Source: Kiritimatiellia bacterium
Lineage (GTDB): Bacteria; Verrucomicrobiota; Kiritimatiellia; UBA8416; SLMC01
Direction of reading: 5' to 3'
Assembly (NCBI GenBank): GCA_007133745.1
Contig: SLMC01000439.1
Span: 1-14,799, forward strand
DNA: 14,799 bases
Below the pieces are notes generated by a model. That model made no database searches and was not told the origin of the DNA. It saw only the letters and a program-made list of their open reading frames with translations. Made by a program: the position numbers and the translations under genes. Positions 1 through 6,568 of this stretch are shown in pieces; the stretch's first letter is position 1; each line of letters starts with the position of its first letter.

Positions 1-66
1 CTCGGCTATCATGTGGACGAACTTGTGGCATTGAAGGATGTGCCGGATGGGGGGGGGCAGCGGTGA
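1..66 (+). CDS. C-terminal end of an unidentified protein (5' truncated by window)
   Basis: Frame 1 is open from the window edge and ends at a TGA at 64-66, giving 21 residues (LGYHVDELVALKDVPDGGGQR). A run of eight G at 50-57 encodes the Gly-rich end. The other two frames are also short, so the coding call rests only on the open frame touching the edge and on the gene density of the region. The family is not recognisable from this piece. The 363 bp of repeats that follow separate it from ord, so operon membership cannot be judged. Confidence 0.4.
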   Translation, partial: LGYHVDELVALKDVPDGGGQR

Positions 67-76
67 AGAGTAAAAA

Positions 77-111
77 GTGATCAGTGATCAGTAACCAGTA
101 ATCAGTGAAGA
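77..111. repeat. Heptanucleotide tandem repeat (GTGATCA-type)
   Basis: Five consecutive 7-mers: GTGATCA, GTGATCA, GTAACCA, GTAATCA, GTGAAGA. The first four share GTRAYCA, and the fifth is decayed. Arrays of this style are known as short tandemly repeated repetitive sequences in some bacterial genomes. No function can be read from it. It lies directly between the upstream stop codon and the first TG/CA hairpin element. Confidence 0.75.
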
Positions 112-190
112 ATTGTTTGTGAGTGTGTGTGGTGAAACTCACATACTCCCAAACCCACATACACACACACTTGGGTTGCGGGCGAAGCCA
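112..190 (+). repeat. TG/CA-arm hairpin element, copy A
   Basis: A G/T-rich arm (TTGTGAGTGTGTGTGG, 117-132 region) is followed by a C/A-rich arm (ACTCACATACTCCC, then ACCCACATACACACACAC to 170) that can pair with it. The element ends in TTGGGTTGCGGGCGAAGCC. The same architecture and shared words occur at 3495-3623 and, inverted, at 6419-6513. In this copy the terminal GCGGGC-GAA-GCCnnGC hairpin is imperfect. Confidence 0.75.
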
Positions 191-207
191 TGCGCGGATT
201 TTTGAGT

Positions 208-280
208 GCGCTTGCCTGCAAGCGCTTTCTGTCCCGGAGCCTGCTCCGGGAATCGCCTGTGCAGACCGGCTCGGGAGCCG
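208..280. repeat. Three consecutive perfect stem-loops
   Basis: GCGCTTG-CCTG-CAAGCGC (208-225), CCCGGAG-CCTG-CTCCGGG (233-250) and CGGCTC-GG-GAGCCG (267-280) are perfect inverted repeats spaced about 10-20 bp apart. The first two share the same loop, CCTG. None is followed by a T-run, so they are not convincing intrinsic terminators. They look like REP/BIME-like palindromic units in the non-coding stretch ahead of ord. No gene is visible between 67 and 429. Confidence 0.7.
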
Positions 281-336
281 ACAAGGAAAGCGAGGACAGG
301 TCCGCGCACTCGAAATGGATCGAAGCCGGCGGCAAA

Positions 337-386
337 GTGGCACGGGCATCTTGCCCGTGATTTCATGGGCGGGACGCCCATGCCAC
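337..386. repeat. Double-hairpin (three-way junction) REP-like element
   Basis: Two perfect hairpins, CACGGGCA-TCT-TGCCCGTG (341-359) and CATGGGCG-GGA-CGCCCATG (364-382), are enclosed by an outer GTGGCA (337-342) / TGCCAC (381-386) pairing. The stretch can therefore fold as a three-way junction, with the outer stem competing for a few bases with the inner stems. From memory, this 'cacgggcatcttgcccgtg' plus 'gggcgggacgcccatg' unit recurs in genomes of several Planctomycete/PVC-like and related uncultured groups; that was not checked. It ends 43 bp before the ord start. Confidence 0.75.
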
Positions 387-429
387 TGTGCTTTCTTTAC
401 TTGACACGTATGGGGGAGGGGGGGCTGCC

Positions 430-1506
430 ATGACGGAAACGAGCGGTGCGAGACGCGAAAACAATGTCCGAGTGTTGATCTGGGGCTTCGGCGCGATGGG
501 CGGCGGCATGGCCGATATGCTGCTGGACAAGCAAGGGGTCGAGATCGTCGGCGTTTGCGATACGGCGCCGGAACGCGCAGGCAAATGCCTGTTCGAGCTG
601 TTGGGCCGCGAACGGGGCGACCGCCCGGAAACGATCGTGCGCGAGCGGATCGGAGACGTGCTGGCGCCAGGTTGCGCGGATGTCGCGCTGCTGGCAACAG
701 ATTCCTTTACGGCCAAGGCCTACCCGAAAATCAGGCTGCTGATCGAGAACCGGATCAATGTGATCTCTACGGCGGAGCAGATGGCCTGGCCGCAGGCGGC
801 TGAGCCGGCCCTGGCCGAGGACATGGACCGGCTGGCGAAGGCGAACGGCGTCACGGTGCTGGGCACGGGCATCAATCCCGGGCTGATCATGGACCTGCTG
901 GTCGTGCTCATGACCGGCGCCTGCCGACGCGTGGACGGCATTCGCGCGCGCCGGGTCAACAGCTTGTCGCCGTTCGGGACGGCGGTGATGGAAGAGCAGG
1001 GTGTCGGGCTGACGCCCGAAGAGTTCAGCCGGCGCGCGCAGGCGGGCGAGCTGGCGGGTCATGTAGGATTCGAGGAATCGGCAGCCATGATCTGCGCGGG
1101 ACTCGGCTGGAAATTGGACGGCCCGGTGCAGCAGACGATGGCCCCGATCGTATCGTCCGTGCCCAGAAAGACGGCATTCGCGTCCGTCGCGCCGGGTCGG
1201 GTGGCCGGCTGCGATATGAACGGTGTCGGCAGGATCGGCGGCCGATCCCGGATCGTGATGGAGCATCCGCAGCAAATCGAGCCGCAGACCGAAGGCGTGG
1301 AGACCGCCGATACGATCGAAATCGCCGGCGATCCGGATATCAAGCTGAGTATTCGGCCGGAAACGCCCGGCGGAATCGGAACCATCGCCATGTGCGTGAA
1401 CATGATTCCGCAGGTGATCAATGCGAACCCGGGGCTCAAGACCATGCTCGATCTGCCCGTGCCCCGCGCGATCATGGGCGATATGCGCGACCGGATCGAT
1501 GCATAG
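430..1506 (+). CDS. ord: 2,4-diaminopentanoate dehydrogenase (Ord)
   Basis: This NAD(P)-dependent dehydrogenase oxidatively deaminates 2,4-diaminopentanoate to 2-amino-4-oxopentanoate and ammonia, the third step of ornithine fermentation. The 358-residue product opens with a Rossmann dinucleotide-binding turn, WGFGAMGGGM (G19-x-G21-x-x-G24), of the dihydrodipicolinate-reductase-like class. It continues with the family's GTGINPGLIMDLL segment and ends near the length usual for Ord. I chose the ATG at 430 because GGGAGGG (414-420) sits 9 bp upstream. An in-frame GTG at 388 would add residues encoded by repeat-flanking DNA and is unlikely. The identity is strengthened by the adjacent ortA, ortB, oraS and oraE, which match the known clostridial order. 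No regulator-binding site was recognised upstream. Confidence 0.92.
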   Translation: MTETSGARRENNVRVLIWGFGAMGGGMADMLLDKQGVEIVGVCDTAPERAGKCLFELLGRERGDRPETIVRERIGDVLAPGCADVALLATDSFTAKAYPKIRLLIENRINVISTAEQMAWPQAAEPALAEDMDRLAKANGVTVLGTGINPGLIMDLLVVLMTGACRRVDGIRARRVNSLSPFGTAVMEEQGVGLTPEEFSRRAQAGELAGHVGFEESAAMICAGLGWKLDGPVQQTMAPIVSSVPRKTAFASVAPGRVAGCDMNGVGRIGGRSRIVMEHPQQIEPQTEGVETADTIEIAGDPDIKLSIRPETPGGIGTIAMCVNMIPQVINANPGLKTMLDLPVPRAIMGDMRDRIDA

Positions 1507-1559
1507 CCACTTATCCGGACAAGATAAACGTTTTAGCGAATGTCTTTTCAGAAATAGAA

Positions 1560-1635
1560 ACTACGAAACACGCTAAAAGCGCGAAATATAAAATTGCCAC
1601 AGGAGAAAACTTCGCGTTTCCGCGTATTCCGTGGT
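1560..1635. repeat. Imperfect inverted repeat between ord and ortA
   Basis: The left arm (1560-1587) begins ACTACGAAACACGCTAAAAG, and the complement of the right arm (1609-1635) begins ACCACGGAATACGCGGAAAC, so about 27 bp pair imperfectly across a 21 bp AT-rich loop. 'CACGAAACACACGAA'-type arms are a familiar class of dispersed intergenic repeat in several bacterial groups (recollection). An open frame through it (TTG at 1594) reads into ortA but appears to be repeat-derived. Confidence 0.6.
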
Positions 1636-1653
1636 GAAAAAACTAATTGGGTA

Positions 1654-1668
1654 GCGGCCGAAGGCCGC
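1654..1668. repeat. GNA-triloop hairpin upstream of ortA
   Basis: GCGGCC-GAA-GGCCGC is a perfect 6 bp stem with a GAA triloop, ending 15 bp before the ortA ATG. It has the same design as the GCGGGC hairpins at 3609, 6419 and 12839. No T-run follows. Its position next to a start codon lacking a good Shine-Dalgarno means it could affect translation, but this is speculative. Confidence 0.6.
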
Positions 1669-1683
1669 CTTGGGACAAGCGCT

Positions 1684-2007
1684 ATGAAGACAAACCAAGC
1701 GAAACAAGGCGACTGGGTGCGTATCGAGCGGACGGCGCTCGCGCCGGAGGAACGGGCGCCGGGCATTCCCGAAGAGACGGCCCGTACGCCGTTGACTCTG
1801 TGGGTCAAAGGCGCGCTGCTGTCGGAAACGGCTTCCGTTGGCGATGCGGTGGAGGTGAAAACCGTTACCGGCCGCCGCGTGCGGGGCAAGCTCGAATCCG
1901 TGAACCCGGCATGGCGTCACGATTTCGGCGCCTTCGTGCCCGAGCTGCGGGCGGCGGGCCAGGCGTTCGTTTCACAGTGTGCGGATCGGGAGGGAACCGA
2001 ATCGTGA
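1684..2007 (+). CDS. ortA: 2-amino-4-oxopentanoate thiolase, alpha subunit (OrtA)
   Basis: This is the small subunit of the PLP-dependent thiolase that cleaves 2-amino-4-oxopentanoate with CoA to acetyl-CoA and D-alanine. The 107 residues show the OrtA pattern: an N-terminal GDWVRIERTALAPEERAPG, then TPLTLWVKG, a VGDAVEVKTVTGRRVRGKL segment, and a C-terminal HDFGAFVPEL. The length is close to clostridial OrtA. The ATG at 1684 is preferred because homologues begin just before the GDWV motif. It has no convincing ribosome-binding site (only GGGACA nearby), which is odd for this operon. Upstream in-frame starts would translate the 1560-1635 repeat. The stop overlaps the ortB GTG (GTGA at 2004-2007), suggesting translational coupling of the two subunits. 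Confidence 0.9.
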   Translation: MKTNQAKQGDWVRIERTALAPEERAPGIPEETARTPLTLWVKGALLSETASVGDAVEVKTVTGRRVRGKLESVNPAWRHDFGAFVPELRAAGQAFVSQCADREGTES

Positions 2008-3446
2008 CGGACAGAAACGACATCATGAAACGGTCGGTCGGCATCGAGTACGAACGGTTCGAATCGGGCTTTGTCGCGTTCGATTACGAAGCGCTCATGC
2101 GCGAGGCGGGGGACGATGTGCGCGCGGTCGCCGAACTGCAGCGCGAGACCGGAGTCGGCGCTACGCCGCTGCTCGAATTGCGCAACCTGACCGCGCTGGC
2201 TCGGCGTCTGGCGCCGCGTGGCAAAGGCGCGCGCATCTTCATGAAGGACGAGGCGGCCAATCCGTCGGGCAGTTTCAAGGCGCGGCGCGCCGCCGTATCG
2301 GTGAAGAAGGCCAAAACCATGGGCTTCCCCGGTGTCATGGCCGCGACCAGCGGCAACTACGGCGCGGCGGTGGCGAGCCAGGCAGCCATGCGCGGCTTAC
2401 AGTGCATTGTGGTGCAGGAATGCTACGATTCGCGCGGGATCGGTCAGCCGGAAATCATCGAAAAGGCGCGCGCCTGCGAAGCGTACGGGGCGGAGGTCGT
2501 TCAACTGACGGTCGGGCCGGAGCTGTTCACCGTGTTCCTCTCGCTGCTCGAGGAGACCGGCTGTTTCAATGCCTCGCTCTATACGCCCTTCAGCGTGGCT
2601 GGCATCGAGACGCTCGGCGTGGAAGTGGCCGAACAGATGCGGACGCGCACCGGACGGTTCCCGGACATGACGGTGATTACCCATGCGGGTGGCGGCAACG
2701 TCACCGGCACGGCGCGCGGCCTGGCCAAGGCGGGCGCGACGGAGACGGTTGTCGTCGGCGCCAGCGTGAATCTTCAGGGCCTGCACATGGCCAGCGACCG
2801 CGATTTCAACCGCAAGTCGTTCACGACCGGCCATACCGGGTTCGGCGTGCCGTTCGCGGTCATGCCCGACCGTTCCGACGTGCCGCGTTCGGCGGCGCGG
2901 CCGCTGCGCTATCTCGACCGCTATGTGACGGTCGGCCAGGGCGAGGTGTTCGCGATGACCGAGGCGCTGGCCCGGCTCGAAGGACTCGAACGCGGTCCGG
3001 CCGGCAACACGGCCTTGGCCGCCGCCTTCGCGCTGGCGCGCGAGCTGGATGCGGAACAAACGATTGTCGTGCAGGAAAGCGAATATACCGGCGCCGGCAA
3101 GCATGCGCAGGCGCAACTGGCCTTTGCGCGCGAAAACGGGATCGAGGTGCGGCTGGGCGATCCGCGCGAGGAAATCCCGGGCCAGTCCATCGTGCTGCCC
3201 GCGACGCCCGAACTTCTTGCGCCGCAAGAGCAGAACCTCGACAAGCTGCGCCGGTCGCGCATTCGGCATGCGATCAAAGGACGCGAAAGCGAGTTGCGCT
3301 GTCTGGCGCGCGCGAGAGAGAACCCGAACGACGAACAGCGCTGGCGAGAGACGCTCGCGTTTCTGGGCGAAGAGACGAAACGAACGCCAGCCTTCGCCCA
3401 GGAGACGCTGGCGCGGCTGCTCGAAATCGAGCCATCGGCGCCTTAG
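2004..3446 (+). CDS. ortB: 2-amino-4-oxopentanoate thiolase, beta subunit (OrtB)
   Basis: This is the catalytic PLP subunit of the AKP thiolase, with a fold-type II (threonine synthase-like) sequence of 480 residues, the usual OrtB size. The PLP Schiff-base lysine is expected at Lys92 in NPSGSFKARR (86-95). A substrate/cofactor loop, TSGNYGAA, lies at 115-122 and a phosphate-binding glycine loop, HAGGGNVTG, at 227-235. I chose the GTG at 2004 because GGGAGGG (1988-1994) is 9 bp upstream and the 4 bp overlap with ortA is typical of coupled subunits. The alternative is the ATG at 2025, which has no ribosome-binding site. The stop is followed by a 251 bp repeat-filled gap before oraS, so the thiolase pair may be separated transcriptionally or in mRNA stability from the aminomutase pair. 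Confidence 0.92.
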   Translation: MTDRNDIMKRSVGIEYERFESGFVAFDYEALMREAGDDVRAVAELQRETGVGATPLLELRNLTALARRLAPRGKGARIFMKDEAANPSGSFKARRAAVSVKKAKTMGFPGVMAATSGNYGAAVASQAAMRGLQCIVVQECYDSRGIGQPEIIEKARACEAYGAEVVQLTVGPELFTVFLSLLEETGCFNASLYTPFSVAGIETLGVEVAEQMRTRTGRFPDMTVITHAGGGNVTGTARGLAKAGATETVVVGASVNLQGLHMASDRDFNRKSFTTGHTGFGVPFAVMPDRSDVPRSAARPLRYLDRYVTVGQGEVFAMTEALARLEGLERGPAGNTALAAAFALARELDAEQTIVVQESEYTGAGKHAQAQLAFARENGIEVRLGDPREEIPGQSIVLPATPELLAPQEQNLDKLRRSRIRHAIKGRESELRCLARARENPNDEQRWRETLAFLGEETKRTPAFAQETLARLLEIEPSAP

Positions 3447-3494
3447 CGCCTTAACCATGCCGTCCTGCCGAAAAAACAAGACATTGGAGGCGTG

Positions 3495-3623
3495 ATTGTT
3501 TGTGAGTGTGTAGGTGCGTGAGTGTGTGGGTGGGTGGGTGCGTGAGTGTGTGGGTGTAAACTCACATACCCACATACTCACATACTCACAAACCCACACA
3601 CTTGGTTTGCGGGCGCAGCCCGC
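3495..3623 (+). repeat. TG/CA-arm hairpin element, copy B, with terminal GNA-triloop hairpin
   Basis: This is the longest of the three copies. A G/T arm at 3497-3556 (repeated GTGAGTGTGTGGGTG-like words) is followed by AAACTCACATAC and a C/A arm to about 3602, then ACTTGGTTTGCGGGCGCAGCCCGC. The terminal GCGGGC-GCA-GCCCGC (3609-3623) is a perfect hairpin. The arms can pair over some 40 bp with slippage because they are low complexity. It fills most of the ortB-oraS gap. The rest of the gap holds the repeat-like ACGAAACGAACGAAAGATACGG stretch (about 3650-3672) and the oraS ribosome-binding site. Confidence 0.8.
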
Positions 3624-3697
3624 CTCGGATCGTTTGCGAACAGAAGACGACGAAACGAACGAAAGATACGGAAACACAGGAGCAAGGAGAGTTCGCC

Positions 3698-4069
3698 ATG
3701 AAAGGCAAGGAACGGTCCGACGATTTCGCAACACGGCGCGAGAGGCTCGCAACGCTGTCCGAGCCGGAACTGGAGGCGCGGTTCTGGGAACTGGCCGATC
3801 GCCTGACCGAACCGCTGGCGGAGCTGGCGCGTACGCATACCACGCCGGCAATCGAGCGCTCGGTTCTGCTGCGCATGGGCTTCTCGAGCATGGAGGCCAA
3901 GGGCATAGTGGAGCATTGTGTCGCAGCCGGTCTGATGGGTAAAGGGGCGGGTCATGTGACGCTGAGACTGGCCCGCCGCTGGAATGCGCCGCTGCGCGAA
4001 GCGGGCTTGCGGCTCGCGCGCGGCGAAGGCTGGGACGAGGCCGCAACCGAGTTCGCGGCGGTGCATTGA
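3698..4069 (+). CDS. oraS: D-ornithine 4,5-aminomutase, S (small) subunit
   Basis: This is the small subunit of the adenosylcobalamin- and PLP-dependent enzyme that moves the terminal amino group of D-ornithine from C5 to C4, giving 2,4-diaminopentanoate. The 123 residues match the OraS size (about 120). Conserved-looking blocks are ARFWELADRLTEPLAELA, THTTPAIERSVLLRMGFSS and GLMGKGAGHVTLRLA. OraS lacks a known catalytic motif of its own and stabilises the large subunit. The ATG at 3698 follows AAGGAGA (3684-3690) with 7 bp spacing. Upstream in-frame codons encode repeat-derived sequence (TTKRTKDTETQE) and are rejected as N-terminus. oraE begins 140 bp downstream, beyond a strong inverted repeat. 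Confidence 0.93.
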   Translation: MKGKERSDDFATRRERLATLSEPELEARFWELADRLTEPLAELARTHTTPAIERSVLLRMGFSSMEAKGIVEHCVAAGLMGKGAGHVTLRLARRWNAPLREAGLRLARGEGWDEAATEFAAVH

Positions 4070-4072
4070 ACA

Positions 4073-4109
4073 AAAGATTAAGGGGGGCGCGCCTTGAACC
4101 TTAATCTTT
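4073..4109. repeat. AAAGATTAAGG inverted repeat between oraS and oraE
   Basis: AAAGATTAAGG (4073-4083) and CCTTAATCTTT (4099-4109) form an 11 bp perfect stem around a loop containing the palindrome GGCGCGCC. A third, partial unit (CCCTAATCTTT) follows at about 4112-4122. It begins four bases after the oraS stop. There is no T-run, so it is a poor terminator, but it could stabilise the oraS transcript end or be another dispersed palindrome. Confidence 0.65.
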
Positions 4110-4209
4110 CGCCCTAATCTTTGGTCGTCGGGCGTATAGACTGCAAGGAAAAAACAGGAAAACGTCATGTCATGTTTTACGGAACAAGCGGGAAAAGGGA
4201 GATGATCCA

Positions 4210-6408
4210 ATGAAACCGGACAAGAAAATGGATATCGAGGCTATCCTGGCCGATCTCGAAAGCTATCGCCCGAAAAGGCGCGGCTGGCTGTGGCGTTCTG
4301 GCCGCGACACGCGCCGTACGGTGGGACCCTTCGACTACACGGACTGCTCGGATCCCCTGCGCCGGTCGGTGCCGCTGCCGGCGGCGGCCGCCTATTTCGC
4401 GGGCATCGATCCGCAGCCGAACGCGACGATCACCACGGAAATCGCGTCCGGCCGTTTCGAAGACGACATCCGCCGCATGCGCATGGCGGCCTGGCACGGC
4501 GCGGACCATATCATGGTGATCCGCACGGCCGGCCAGAGCCATATGGACGGTCTGATCGAAGGCACCCCGCAGGGCGTGGGCGGCGTGCCGATCACGCGCA
4601 AGCAGATACGCGCGCAACGCAAGGCGCTCGATCTGATCGAGGACGAGGTCGGTCGCCCGATCAACTACCATTCCTATGTGAGCGGAGTGGCCGGCCCCGA
4701 AATCGCCGTGCTGTTCGCGGAGGAAGGCGTGAACGGGGCGCATCAGGATCCGCAGTACAATGTGCTGTACCGCAATGTCAACATGGTGCGCAGTTTCGTG
4801 GATGCCGCCGAAGCCAAGCGCATTATGGCCTGGGCAGGCATCGTTCAAATTGACGGCGCGCACAACGCGAACGCCACCGCGCGTCAGGCGTGGAAGGTCA
4901 TGCCCGAACTCATGGTGCAGCATGCGATCAATTGCGCCTTTTCCGTAAAGGCCGGCATGCCCAAGGACCGGATTTGCCTTTCGACCGTGCCGCCCACGGC
5001 CCCGCCCGCGCCGCGCATGCGGCTCGATCTGCCCTATGCCGTGGCGTTGCGCGAGCTGTTCCGCGACTTCAAAATGCGCGCGCAGCAGAACACCAAGTAC
5101 ATGACCAGCTCCACGCGCGAGGCGACGGTCACCCATACGCTCGACCTGCTCATATCCGCGCTGACCTCGGCGGATATCCAGTCCACGATTACGCCCGACG
5201 AAGGCCGCAACGTGCCCTGGCACATCTACAATATGGAAGGCGTGGACACGGCGCGCCAGGCGCTGTGCGGACTCGACGGCATCAAGGAACTGGTCGCCTT
5301 GCGCCGGCACGAGCCGCCCATGGCCGATGCCGTGCGCGAACTCAAGGAGCGGGCGGTCCTTTTCATGGAGGAGATGATCGAAGCCGGCGGCTATTTCGCC
5401 GCCGTCGAACGGGGCATGTTCGTGGATTCCGGACGCTATCCGGAACGGCAGGGCGACGGCATTGTCCGCCAGGCGAATGGCGGGGTCGGCGCCGGCGCCG
5501 TCTTCGCGCGCGACCCCGACTACCTGGCGCCGGTCACGGCGCATTTCGGATTCAACAACACGGCCGCGTACGGGCCGGAAGCGGAACGGAACCCGGCTTC
5601 GCTGGTGGACGGATGCACGCTCGAAAATCCGGACAAAATCGTCTATGTGGACGAACTGGATCCCGAAGACAATGTGACGCGCCGCCTGGAAGAAACGGCC
5701 GAATTGCGCGATGGTTCCCGAGTGAAGCCGGAAATGGAATGGGCGGGGGACGGCTGGGTCCAGACCATCCTGTTCCTGCCAGTCGCAGATCGGCTGGCCC
5801 GCGCGGCGGCGCTCGAAATCGGCGCCCGCATGGGACTGCGCGACGTCGAGGTTATCCATGCCGAGCCCTTGCATCCGGCCGAGGGTACGCGCGTGGAAAT
5901 CAAGGGGCGGTTCGATGCCGCGCTCGTTCTGTCCGAGCTGTCCGTGCCGCCGGAACCGGATCTGCTGGACGAGGACGAAATTCGCGCGGCGGTGAAACGG
6001 CGCCCGATCCGGATCGTGGCCGCGACAGTGGGCGAAGACGAGCATTCGGTAGGCTTGCGCGAGATTATCGATATCAAGCATGGCGGCGTGGAAGGGTTCG
6101 GCATCGAATGCCATTGCCTGGGCACCTCGGTACCGCTGGAAAAACTCGTGGATGCGGCAGTCGAATACGATGCCGACGCCGTGCTGGCTTCGATGATTAT
6201 CAGCCATGACGACATTCATTACCGCAACATGCGCCGACTGCACGAGCTGGCGGTCGAAAAAGGCGTGCGTCAGCGACTGGCCATCGTATGCGGCGGCTCG
6301 CAGGTCTCGCCGGAAATCGCCGCGCGGCAGGGCGTGGACGCCGGGTTCGGACGCGGAACCAAAGGCCGACACGTGGCCTCGTTCCTGGTCCGCAAACTGT
6401 GCGGGTAA
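4210..6408 (+). CDS. oraE: D-ornithine 4,5-aminomutase, E (large) subunit
   Basis: This is the catalytic subunit of the adenosylcobalamin/PLP ornithine aminomutase, 732 residues and full length for OraE. The C-terminal Rossmann domain (about 595-732) carries the B12-binding D-x-H-x-x-G motif as EDEHSVG, with His612 as the expected lower cobalt ligand. Lys623 in DIKHGG is the expected PLP Schiff-base lysine. In the C. sticklandii enzyme these are His618 and Lys629 (recalled), so both the offset of six and the 11-residue spacing agree. The N-terminal portion is the TIM-barrel region that presents PLP and substrate. The ATG at 4210 follows GGGAG (4197-4201). Its cofactor is prone to inactivation, which fits the MutL-like gene 160 bp downstream. 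Confidence 0.95.
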   Translation: MKPDKKMDIEAILADLESYRPKRRGWLWRSGRDTRRTVGPFDYTDCSDPLRRSVPLPAAAAYFAGIDPQPNATITTEIASGRFEDDIRRMRMAAWHGADHIMVIRTAGQSHMDGLIEGTPQGVGGVPITRKQIRAQRKALDLIEDEVGRPINYHSYVSGVAGPEIAVLFAEEGVNGAHQDPQYNVLYRNVNMVRSFVDAAEAKRIMAWAGIVQIDGAHNANATARQAWKVMPELMVQHAINCAFSVKAGMPKDRICLSTVPPTAPPAPRMRLDLPYAVALRELFRDFKMRAQQNTKYMTSSTREATVTHTLDLLISALTSADIQSTITPDEGRNVPWHIYNMEGVDTARQALCGLDGIKELVALRRHEPPMADAVRELKERAVLFMEEMIEAGGYFAAVERGMFVDSGRYPERQGDGIVRQANGGVGAGAVFARDPDYLAPVTAHFGFNNTAAYGPEAERNPASLVDGCTLENPDKIVYVDELDPEDNVTRRLEETAELRDGSRVKPEMEWAGDGWVQTILFLPVADRLARAAALEIGARMGLRDVEVIHAEPLHPAEGTRVEIKGRFDAALVLSELSVPPEPDLLDEDEIRAAVKRRPIRIVAATVGEDEHSVGLREIIDIKHGGVEGFGIECHCLGTSVPLEKLVDAAVEYDADAVLASMIISHDDIHYRNMRRLHELAVEKGVRQRLAIVCGGSQVSPEIAARQGVDAGFGRGTKGRHVASFLVRKLCG

Positions 6409-6418
6409 AGACTGTAAG

Positions 6419-6513
6419 GCGGGCTTCGCCCGCAACCGAAGTTTATGGGTATGTGAGTTTGGGAGTATGTGAGTCTTCACCCGCACACTCACAAACTCAC
6501 AGACTCACAAACC
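6419..6513 (-). repeat. TG/CA-arm hairpin element, copy C (inverted), starting with GNA-triloop hairpin
   Basis: Read on the minus strand, this copy gives GGTTTGTGAGTCTGTGAG, then GGGTGAAGACTCACATACTC, CCAAACTCACATACCC, and finally ACTTCGGTTGCGGGCGAAGCCCGC. That is the same order as copies A and B, with near-identity to copy A across ACTCACATACTCCCAAAC. The perfect hairpin GCGGGC-TTC-GCCCGC occupies 6419-6433, 10 bp after the oraE stop, and could act as a 3' stem for the oraE mRNA. It fills most of the oraE to mutL-like gap. Confidence 0.78.
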
Positions 6514-6568
6514 TTACGGATAACATACACGCAATAACATATATCTTTGCCGGAAAGGCTCTAACCGT

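Noticed and set aside
401..429. TTGACA at 401-406 as a -35 box for ord
   Set aside because: No acceptable -10 element lies 15-19 bp downstream; that position is already at the ribosome-binding site and start codon.
123..433. Small ORFs across 102-433 on both strands
   Set aside because: They run through the hairpin and repeat elements, have no ribosome-binding sites, and their residues reflect the repeats.
3495..3623. CRISPR-like array in the TG/CA element
   Set aside because: The repeats are short low-complexity words without unique spacers of constant length, and no cas genes are present.
4177..6492. Very long open frames antisense to oraE, orr (7948-9864), the methyltransferase (9905-11269) and ortB
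   Set aside because: They mirror the codon structure of high-GC genes on the other strand, are rich in Arg/His/Ala, and show no family motifs, while the sense strand encodes recognisable enzymes with ribosome-binding sites.
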